Below are positions 1 through 6,489 of a DNA stretch of 11,195 nt, in pieces. The notes beneath the pieces are model-generated. The model did no database searches. It was not told the DNA's origin and saw only the letters and a program-made list of their open reading frames with translations. Each line of letters starts with the position of its first letter. The stretch's first letter is position 1. The position numbers and the translations under genes are program-made. The stretch spans positions 1-11,195 of the forward strand of contig JBGTLW010000381.1 in the NCBI GenBank assembly GCA_041743835.1. Direction: 5' to 3'. Origin of the DNA: JBGTLW01 sp041743835. Its GTDB lineage: Bacteria > Planctomycetota > Phycisphaerae > Phycisphaerales > Phycisphaeraceae.

Positions 1-61
1 CACGCTTGAACTGCTCGTCGTAGGTCGGCCGAGGCTTGCGGGTCTTCTTCGATTCGGTCAT
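1..61 (-). CDS. IS3-type transposase OrfA, N-terminus only (partial)
   Basis: Twenty codons are visible before the gene leaves the window at its left edge. They begin MTESKK and continue RKPRPTYDEQFKR, which resembles the start of IS3/IS911-type OrfA proteins, where a basic stretch leads into a [RT]-[YF]-x-x-[ED]-F-K-R helix-turn-helix start. OrfA is the DNA-binding part of the transposase and is normally joined to the DDE-domain OrfB by frameshifting; neither the rest of OrfA nor OrfB can be seen here. On the minus strand a GGAG lies 7 bases upstream of the ATG, a good ribosome binding site that supports this start. The assignment rests on a short N-terminus, so another small helix-turn-helix protein is possible. 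Confidence 0.6.
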   Translation of the reverse strand, partial: MTESKKTRKPRPTYDEQFKR

Positions 62-139
62 GGTCGGGCTCCGTGGGTTGCGGTGAAAGAGCACCATCTT
101 CCACCACTTCCCCGCGCCCGTCACTTGGGGGGAAGCTCA
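1..139 (-). mobile_element. End of an IS3-family insertion sequence (partial)
   Basis: Read on the minus strand, the segment ending at 139 begins TGAGCTTCCCCCCAAGTG. This has the TGA-plus-C-run look of IS3-family terminal inverted repeats and lies about 80 bases upstream of the transposase start, a usual distance. Immediately beyond 139 the sequence becomes lower in GC and encodes the interior of a DNA methyltransferase, as expected if the element was inserted into that gene. The opposite end and the target duplication are outside the window, so the exact boundary (139 give or take a few bases) is inferred. Confidence 0.5.
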
Positions 140-1302
140 ACCTGTTTATCCCCGAGAAGCGGAGTTTGTGGTTCAAGATTGAAGGCAAACCTGGGAAAAA
201 GCGGAACAAACGTGGTCAGGGCACAGCTACCAAGCAGTATGAGTTGGACAAACGCGATGCAGGATTTATAAATGCCGCGCTTTCGGATGGAGCGGTTGTT
301 AGTGACGCTACTCCATTGAAATGTGTCACTGAACCACAAGCATGTTCTTCAGGGGTAATTCTTGGTTACAAGGGTTATGCGATTAGTCTCGCAGAAAGAA
401 GACGGTTGATATCCGTTGATTCGAATAACGAACAGGTAGTAAAGCATTGGTTAATCGGACGAGACTTGCTAACAGGAGACGGATCACCAACTCGCGCTCT
501 TATTGATTTTGGATCGATGGATCAATTAGAGGCGCGTTCCTATGAAGAACCATTCAACATCCTTCTCGCAAAATCACTTCCTGACGTCAAAAACAAAGTC
601 GAAGAAGCGTCAGGTGGGAATATGGAAGCCGCAAGACGAGAACACCTTGATCGTTGGTGGCAACTGTGGAATGTGAGACAAGATTTAAGAATCGAGATGG
701 CGAAAATCAACCGCTTCATTGCATGTTCACGAGTCACAAAACGACCAATATTTGTTTTCGTTCATACCGCCATTATCCCAGATGCACAGTGTCAGGTTTG
801 GACATTAGGCGATGACTACAGTTTTGGCGTCATACATTCGGTATCGCATTGGGAGTGGTTCTTTGCGAACTGCTCTAAACTCAAGAGCGACTATCGCTAT
901 ACACGCCGCAGTGTTTGGGACACATTCCCCTGGCCGCAAGGACCGGACTTTCGGGGGCCGACGGTGAAGCAGGTCGAAGCAGTGGCCGAGGCGGGCCGGG
1001 CGGTGCGTGGGGTCCGGGACGCGGCGCTCAAGAAGATCAAGGGCGGCCTGCGTGCCCTGTACCGCACCCTCGAACTGCCCGGCAAGAACCCCCTCAAAGA
1101 CGCCCACGCCGCCCTCGACAAGGCCGTGCTCGACGCCTACGGCTTCTCCCCCCGGAAGGACTTGCTTCAGCAGTTGCTGGACCTCAACCACGCCGTCGCC
1201 GAGCGTGAACAAGCCACCCAACCCGTCACCGCCCCCGGCATCCCCGCTTACTACACTGGCGACCGGGCCGCGCTGGTGACGGATGATTGTATCAGGCCTT
1301 AA
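140..1302 (+). pseudogene. MmeI-type (type IIG/IIL) DNA methyltransferase, 5'-truncated remnant
   Basis: About 386 residues of open frame survive. An upstream ATG-like start near 73 lies inside the insertion sequence and is probably not a natural start. The remnant matches the C-terminal half of class I SAM-dependent DNA methyltransferases of the MmeI type. In order it shows the GVILGYKGY stretch and the WLIGRDLL stretch with a following ALIDFG, then REHLDRWWQLWN, RFIACSRVTKRPIFVF, the DDYSFGVIHS target-recognition core, and YTRRSVWDTFPWPQ. A helical tail ends in PVTAPGIPAYY and LVTDDCIRP, close to the usual C-terminal ending. The SAM-binding motif and catalytic NPPY are absent, so no methylation or restriction is expected. 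Full-length members are usually about 900 residues or more. GC content changes abruptly near 925, from about 48% (lines 481-540) to about 68% (lines 1021-1080), counted by hand. The family call is firm; that it is dead is inferred from the missing catalytic half. Confidence 0.8.
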
Positions 1303-1341
1303 CTTCCAAAGCATTTGGAGCCACGCAGCAGGAAATCCATT

Positions 1342-1992
1342 ATGTCGCAGAACACTTATATCCCGCCAACTCTCGAAGCCCTAGCCTTTAATTGTGCAGC
1401 CTGTGGAGTTTACGCCAAGCAAGATTGGTTTTACTTGCATGGAACGTCTCATAGTAATGGCTTTGGAGATATTAGTGAAGACACGAGATTTCGGGTATCG
1501 CGTTGTCATCACTGCGGGGCGTCAACCATCTGGAAGGAAAAGCATATGGTTTACCCCGATCACGGGCCAGCCGATCCACCGAATCCGGATATGCCCCGTG
1601 AAGTGCTAATCGACTATATGGAAGCAGCGTTGATCGTATCTCGCTCGCCAAGAGGGGCAGCGGCCTTACTGCGACTGGGTATTCAAAAGCTATGCAAGCA
1701 CTTGGGCGAACCCGGCAAGAACATCAACGACGATATCAAAGCGTTGGTAGCCAAGGGGTTGCCCAAGCGAGTGCAGGAGGCGCTTGATAGTGTTCGTGTC
1801 ATTGGCAATGAGGCTGTCCATCCCGGTGAGTTAGATCTCAAAGACAGCCGGGACATCGCGTTAACACTTTTTAGACTCGTCAATTTCATTTGCGAGAAAA
1901 TGATCACGGAGGACAAGGAAGTCGACGAGATATTCCAATCCCTGCCAGAATCGAAGCGGGCAGGTATCGAGGCCCGTGATCAATCTACATAA
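1342..1992 (+). CDS. DUF4145 domain protein with N-terminal zinc knuckles
   Basis: This 216-residue protein has two cysteine pairs near its N-terminus, CAAC (C18, C21) and CHHC (C55, C58), which probably bind one zinc ion. A DUF4145 domain follows from about residue 90 to 200, with the recognisable SPRGAAALLRLGIQKL helix, the RVIGNEAVHPG stretch and ALTLFRLVNFICEKM. DUF4145 occurs alone and fused to restriction enzymes and other defence proteins; its biochemical role is not established. I chose the ATG at 1342 because AGG lies 9 bases upstream and the protein then starts MSQNTYIPP; a TTG at 1315 would add nine residues. It begins 39 bases after the methyltransferase remnant ends and its moderate GC content sets it apart from the housekeeping genes, so it probably arrived with the restriction-modification region. 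No membrane segment or signal peptide is seen. Confidence 0.8.
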   Translation: MSQNTYIPPTLEALAFNCAACGVYAKQDWFYLHGTSHSNGFGDISEDTRFRVSRCHHCGASTIWKEKHMVYPDHGPADPPNPDMPREVLIDYMEAALIVSRSPRGAAALLRLGIQKLCKHLGEPGKNINDDIKALVAKGLPKRVQEALDSVRVIGNEAVHPGELDLKDSRDIALTLFRLVNFICEKMITEDKEVDEIFQSLPESKRAGIEARDQST

Positions 1993-2016
1993 CTCACGAT
2001 TTCATGGAACTGCAAC

Positions 2017-2021
2017 AGGAG
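2017..2021 (+). promoter_or_regulatory. Shine-Dalgarno AGGAG that sets the 2028 start
   Basis: AGGAG stands 6 bases before the ATG at 2028. It is the strongest ribosome binding site in the accessory region. The in-frame ATG at 2004 lacks such a site, so the shorter protein is preferred. Confidence 0.6.
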
Positions 2022-2027
2022 TATCCA

Positions 2028-2285
2028 ATGTTTCCTAAGCGCATGTGGTATCTATACGACAACACGTCAGGCAATACGATTCTTAAGCATCCCTACCGGG
2101 CGAATGACAGCGTGCCTTGCCCGTATTGCGCTGAACCCTTGCTTGTGCAGAATTACCGGGCGCAATGCTGCAATCAAGAGTTTCGAACAAGCTTCGGCGA
2201 GATCGCCCAACGCGAGCCAATCGGCCAGCACCTTCGGCGGTCTGGGCGCGGCTGGAGCAGTTTGAGGCCATTTACGGGCCTCTAA
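2028..2285 (+). CDS. Small zinc-ribbon-like protein of unknown function
   Basis: The product is 85 residues, which I do not recognise as a named family. What can be seen is an aromatic N-terminus (MFPKRMWYLYDN), then CPYC at C31-C34 and a CC pair at C47-C48 with about 12 residues between, the pattern of a small and somewhat irregular zinc ribbon. The basic tail RRSGRGWSSLRPF could touch nucleic acid or a partner. A strong AGGAG six bases before the start and a position 35 bases after the DUF4145 gene on the same strand suggest co-translation with it. Two adjacent small proteins with zinc knuckles behind a restriction-modification remnant may be accessory defence or mobile-element genes; that is only a guess from position. 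There is no transmembrane segment. The ordered cysteines and good ribosome binding site favour a real gene. Confidence 0.6.
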   Translation: MFPKRMWYLYDNTSGNTILKHPYRANDSVPCPYCAEPLLVQNYRAQCCNQEFRTSFGEIAQREPIGQHLRRSGRGWSSLRPFTGL

Positions 2286-2383
2286 TTAGATCGGATCTAT
2301 GTCGGGTGGCCGGGGCAGCGGTTTGGGGATACCCCGGAACAAGTCTGCTTGAAAGTATCGGCTGCTTGGTGATCAGGGTTTTA

Positions 2384-2401
2384 GCAGGCGTAGACGCCTG
2401 C
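2384..2401. repeat. Short palindromic element, 7-bp stem
   Basis: GCAGGCG (2384-2390) and CGCCTGC (2395-2401) are perfect complements around a TAGA loop. From general knowledge, GCAGGCG...CGCCTGC palindromes are common as dispersed intergenic elements in environmental bacterial genomes, and this looks like one copy. No T-run follows it. Confidence 0.45.
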
Positions 2402-2410
2402 CGCCCAAGT

Positions 2411-2452
2411 CATTTTGCCTTCCTCCGCGTCCTTCGCGGCTTTGCGGTTCAA
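2411..2452 (-). repeat. Dispersed-repeat-like sequence of the AACCGCAAAG type
   Basis: On the minus strand it reads AACCGCAAAG, then CCGCGAAGG, then ACGCGGAGG: three tandem near-copies of a word of about nine bases. From memory, sequences of this kind recur in intergenic DNA of many unrelated bacteria and, when translated, give spurious RKAAKDA-like peptides. Copy number in this genome cannot be judged from one window. Confidence 0.4.
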
Positions 2453-2611
2453 TCGTGTCTGGTGACTCTTGATTTGGGCCCGGGCCCGCTGGTCACTTGG
2501 CGTTGAGACTTTCTGTATCGGGCTTGAGATTTGAGCCTGGCTTGCCTTGGTTCCGGGTGTGGCGGTGGTCGCCTTATGGGGTGTCGCGGGACGTTGCGCA
2601 CATGTACGGGA

Positions 2612-3094
2612 GAACAGGCGGATTCTTCCGGGGAAATGCGCGGTTGCTTCGGGGAATGGCGCAATTCCTTCAAGGAACTGCGCAGTTGCTCCGGGGCATT
2701 GCGCTATTCCTACGCGGAACATCGTAGTTTCTTCAAGGAATTGCGCAATTACTCCAAAGAATTAGGTAGTTCCTCCGGGGAACTGCGCTGTTACTCCAGG
2801 GAATTACGTAGTTCCTTCAGGGAATTGCGCAGTTTCTCCAAGGAATTACGCAGTTTCTTCGAGGATTAGCGCAATTCCTCCAGAGAATTACGTAGTTTCT
2901 TCAAGGAATTGCGCAGTTTCTCTAAGGAATTACGTAGTTTCTTCGAGGATTAGCGCAATTCCTCCAGAGAATTACGTAGTTCCTTCAAGGAATTGCGCAG
3001 TTGCTCCAAAGAATAACGTAATTTCTCCAGGGAATTACGTAGTTTCTGCGAGGAATAGTCTAGTTTCTTGGCGGAATGGCGTCATTCCTTGCTG
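2612..3094. repeat. Tandem array, 23 units of exactly 21 bp
   Basis: Unit starts fall at 2612, 2633, 2654 and so on every 21 bases to 3074, with no insertion or deletion anywhere. The typical unit is GAATTRCGYAG followed by TTTCTCCAAG. The outermost units are the most diverged. Units at 2864 and 2948 are identical, and blocks 2822-2905 and 2906-2989 differ at only 3 of 84 positions, a recent four-unit duplication. The centre of the unit is self-complementary: GCGC in 11 units and ACGT in 6, and from the unit at 2696 to that at 3011 the G-type and A-type cores alternate strictly. Some units hold perfect palindromes, for example GGAATTGCGCAATTCC, but with small changes in the arms elsewhere. 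Stops interrupt two frames on the plus strand and at least the leucine-rich frame on the minus strand. It lies between convergent genes (accessory genes and fumC). Function unknown. Confidence 0.95.
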
Positions 3095-3120
3095 GGGTTG
3101 TGGGGTGGGGGCGGGCGGGG
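3094..3120 (+). other. G-run cluster with quadruplex potential, copy 1
   Basis: Five runs of three or more G (3094-3097, 3102-3105, 3107-3111, 3113-3115, 3117-3120) are separated by loops of 4, 1, 1 and 1 bases, which fits the canonical G-quadruplex pattern. The cluster begins at the last base of the 21-bp array. Between here and the second cluster there is a 6-bp hairpin, CTCCCG (3133-3138) with CGGGAG (3145-3150), and nothing else I can name. Confidence 0.55.
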
Positions 3121-3269
3121 TGACGGGAAAGTCTCCCGAAGTTACGGGAGTGTGGAAAACTCGGCCGTATCGGACGGCGATCGGGGTTCTCAGTGGCGGC
3201 AGGGGGGATGGCGGGTTATCGGGGATGCACGGACACTTCCGGGAGGGGCGGTATTTTCGATTTTCGATT

Positions 3270-3319
3270 GGGGGGAGCGGAGGGGGTGGGCGGGGTCAGG
3301 CGGAGGGGGGTGGGTTGGG

Positions 3320-3335
<16 letters not shown>
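3270..3335 (+). other. G-run cluster with quadruplex potential, copy 2, over the fumC stop
   Basis: G-runs at 3270-3275, 3282-3286, 3288-3290, 3292-3295, 3305-3310, 3312-3314, 3317-3319, 3328-3331 and 3333-3335 run across the fumC stop codon (3320-3322). The fumC transcript would be C-rich here, with the G-rich strand as its template. Such a template structure could stall polymerase after fumC; I see no ordinary hairpin-plus-T terminator for fumC. Confidence 0.5.
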
Positions 3336-4726
<1,391 letters not shown>

Positions 4727-4797
4727 CGTCGGTCACCTCGTGTTGTTTGTGAAGAGTGGGGGGCAGCGCCCAAGCGAAAGCCCGGGGCAGACAGTGC

Positions 4798-4825
4798 AGC
4801 ATAGTGACCGCTGGCTACGCTTCAA
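4798..4825 (-). promoter_or_regulatory. Candidate sigma-70-like promoter for fumC
   Basis: On the minus strand TTGAAG (4820-4825) and TATGCT (4798-4803) are separated by 16 bases, each box matching four of six consensus positions. It would give a leader of roughly 65 bases before the fumC start. Planctomycete promoters are poorly known, so this is tentative. Confidence 0.3.
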
Positions 4826-4934
4826 TGCGCCCCGATCCGGTCTGGATTGTGTGGACCTGCGGGCCTGCCGGGGCTTTGGGCTTCACTGAGGCCAGTAGGT
4901 GGCCGATATACCCCCAAGCCGGGCTTGTCGGCGT

Positions 4935-4963
4935 TTGCTATAACCGGTGCTAAACGCTACATT
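4935..4963 (+). promoter_or_regulatory. Candidate sigma-70-like promoter for metK
   Basis: TTGCTA (4935-4940) and TACATT (4958-4963) are 17 bases apart, each matching four of six consensus positions. Transcription would start near 4970, right before the first leader hairpin. A 6-bp inverted repeat, GCGTTT (4931-4936) and AAACGC (4952-4957), overlaps the boxes and could be an operator. Tentative. Confidence 0.3.
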
Positions 4964-4971
4964 CCCGGTGT

Positions 4972-5030
4972 CCAGACCCCATGACAGGCAGGGTCTGGCC
5001 GGCGTTGAGGATGGACCCTCAGCCGTTTTT
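4972..5030 (+). terminator. Two-hairpin leader of metK, second hairpin followed by T5 (possible attenuator)
   Basis: Hairpin 1 pairs CCAGACCC (4972-4979) with GGGTCTGG (4991-4998), a perfect 8-bp stem with an 11-base loop. Hairpin 2 pairs CGGC plus TGAGG (5000-5003 and 5006-5010, two bases bulged) with CCTCA plus GCCG (5017-5021 and 5022-5025) and is followed at once by TTTTT (5026-5030), the form of an intrinsic terminator. It lies about 100 bases before the metK start, so it would stop transcription before the gene unless refolded. The structure fits none of the SAM riboswitch consensus sequences that I know. Whether it acts is unproven. Confidence 0.4.
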
Positions 5031-5128
5031 CAGCCTTCCCAGCCGCCCAGGCTCGGGCCTTCCTCGGCCCTCGCAGACGGGTGAGCTTCAACGAACCTTC
5101 CCCCTTTTTACAGATTGGAACCACGACC

Positions 5129-6385
5129 ATGGCCAAGCGCCGCACCCTTCCCAAGGGCCACTACCTGTTCACCAGCGAATCCGTCTCCATGGGTCACCCC
5201 GACAAGGTGTGCGACCACATTTCGGACGCGATCCTCGACTCGCTCATCGCGGTCGATCCTCAGGCCCGCGTCGCCTGCGAGACGATGGTCACGACCGGTC
5301 TGGTGGTGGTGGGCGGCGAGATCACCGTACACAACCAGAAGGGCATTGAAGCGCTCAACAACGTCGAGGAGACCGTCCGTGAGACGCTCCGGGTCATCGG
5401 CTACACCGATGACATCGCGATGAAGTTTGATGCCGAGACCTGCGGCGTGCTGCGGGCGATCCACGGCCAGTCGCGCGACATCTCGATGGGCGTCACCGCG
5501 GACACAAGCCAGTGGAAGGAGCAGGGGGCAGGCGACCAGGGCCTGATGTTCGGCTTCGCCTGCAAGGAAACCAAGAGCCTCATGCCGCTGCCGATCGACG
5601 TGGCGCACTTCCTCGTGGAGAAGCACGCGATCGTCCGCCGTCAGGGCAAGATCAAGGGCATCCGCCCCGACGCCAAGAGCCAGGTCACGGTCGAGTACGA
5701 CGCCAACGGCAAGCCGGTGCGCATCGACACCGTGGTGCTCTCGACCCAGCACACCGCGGCGTGGAACGGCAGCGCCAAGCAGGCCGAGCTCAAGAAGCAG
5801 GTCATCAAGCACATCATCGAGCCGTGCATGCCCGCGAAGATGTACGACCCCAAGAACGTGACCATCCACGTCAACCCGACGGGTCAGTTCGAGATCGGCG
5901 GGCCTCACGGCGACGTGGGCCTGACCGGGCGTAAGATCATCGTGGACACCTACGGCGGCCGTGGGCGTCACGGCGGCGGTGCGTTCTCCGGCAAAGACCC
6001 CTCGAAGGTGGACCGCAGCGCCGCTTACATGGCCCGTTACATCGCTAAGAACATCGTTGCCGCGGGCATCGCCGAGGAGTGCGAAGTGCAGTTATCGTAT
6101 GCCATCGGGTTCCCCGAGCCGACCAGCGTGTATGTCGATACCTTCGGCAGCGCGAAGATCGATGACGACGCCATCAGTGACCTGGTGCGCGAGCACTTCC
6201 CCCTCACCCCGCGTGGCATCATCGAGCACCTCAAGCTCCGCAACCCCATCTTCCTGGAGACCGCGGCCCACGGGCACTTTGGTCGGACACCGCGGAAGAT
6301 CAAGGTCGGGAAGAAGACCGTCGAGACATTCACATGGGAGAAGACCGACAAGGCCGCGGCCCTGAAGAAGGCAGCGGGTCTGTGA
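5129..6385 (+). CDS. metK: S-adenosylmethionine synthetase
   Basis: Makes S-adenosylmethionine from ATP and L-methionine, with Mg2+ and K+, in the cytoplasm; SAM is the methyl donor of the cell. The protein is 418 residues, slightly longer than the usual 380-400. Signatures seen are SMGHPDKVCD (20-29, H23 being the catalytic-loop histidine), GAGDQGLMFGFA (133-144, the ATP-binding motif), GGPHGDVGLTGRKI (257-270) and GGGAFSGKDPSKVDRS (282-297, the P-loop-like signature), then the C-terminal TAAHGHFGR and WEKTDKAA. I chose the ATG at 5129, where the protein starts MAKRRTLPKGHYLFTSESVSMG; a GTG at 5081 would add 16 residues unlike the family. Only a weak GGA nine bases upstream serves as ribosome binding site. 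The leader holds two hairpins that may attenuate transcription. ptsI follows 104 bases downstream on the same strand. Confidence 0.97.
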   Translation: MAKRRTLPKGHYLFTSESVSMGHPDKVCDHISDAILDSLIAVDPQARVACETMVTTGLVVVGGEITVHNQKGIEALNNVEETVRETLRVIGYTDDIAMKFDAETCGVLRAIHGQSRDISMGVTADTSQWKEQGAGDQGLMFGFACKETKSLMPLPIDVAHFLVEKHAIVRRQGKIKGIRPDAKSQVTVEYDANGKPVRIDTVVLSTQHTAAWNGSAKQAELKKQVIKHIIEPCMPAKMYDPKNVTIHVNPTGQFEIGGPHGDVGLTGRKIIVDTYGGRGRHGGGAFSGKDPSKVDRSAAYMARYIAKNIVAAGIAEECEVQLSYAIGFPEPTSVYVDTFGSAKIDDDAISDLVREHFPLTPRGIIEHLKLRNPIFLETAAHGHFGRTPRKIKVGKKTVETFTWEKTDKAAALKKAAGL

Positions 6386-6489
6386 GGTCCAGTTTAGGGA
6401 TCGGGCGCAGCGGTCTGACCAGGTAGGCCGGGCATGGGGCGTTGCAGATGCCTGACCCCGGTCACTGACCTACTGATACCCAGGAAGAC

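Larger units (their letters stand above)
2286..2611. other. Gene-free stretch with palindromes and dispersed-repeat-like sequence
   Basis: No frame here has a convincing start, ribosome binding site or recognisable protein. The stretch holds a 7-bp perfect hairpin at 2384-2401, a stretch of near-repeats of a CGCGAAGG-like word at 2411-2452 (minus strand), and the 12-bp perfect palindrome GGGCCCGGGCCC at 2476-2487. The last is flanked by GTGAC (2462-2466) and its complement GTCAC (2492-2496). No T-run follows any of them, so none is a clear intrinsic terminator for the upstream gene. Confidence 0.5.

Noticed and set aside
2531..2869. Open frame over the first half of the 21-bp array giving KELRSFS-like heptads
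   Set aside because: It starts at a TTG without ribosome binding site and stops in the middle of the array; the same frame has further stops in later units. The open frame is a by-product of the 21-bp period.
2612..3094. CRISPR array
   Set aside because: The units are contiguous with no spacers of unique sequence, the period is only 21 bp, and no cas gene is present.
2612..3094. Plasmid-type iteron origin
   Set aside because: A 21-bp iteron length would fit, but there is no rep gene, no convincing DnaA box cluster and no AT-rich opening region, and the region is flanked by chromosomal housekeeping genes.
4740..5128. SAM-I type riboswitch before metK
   Set aside because: I could not find the conserved SAM-I core (kink-turn and associated pairings); only the two hairpins described are supported.
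5108..5971. 287-codon frame on the minus strand opposite metK
   Set aside because: Antisense shadow of a high-GC gene with all metK motifs on the other strand; composition is the typical H/R/D/V-rich mix of such shadows.
6386..6489. Terminator between metK and ptsI
   Set aside because: Only short inverted repeats such as TGACC/GGTCA are present, with no stem of useful length followed by a T-run.
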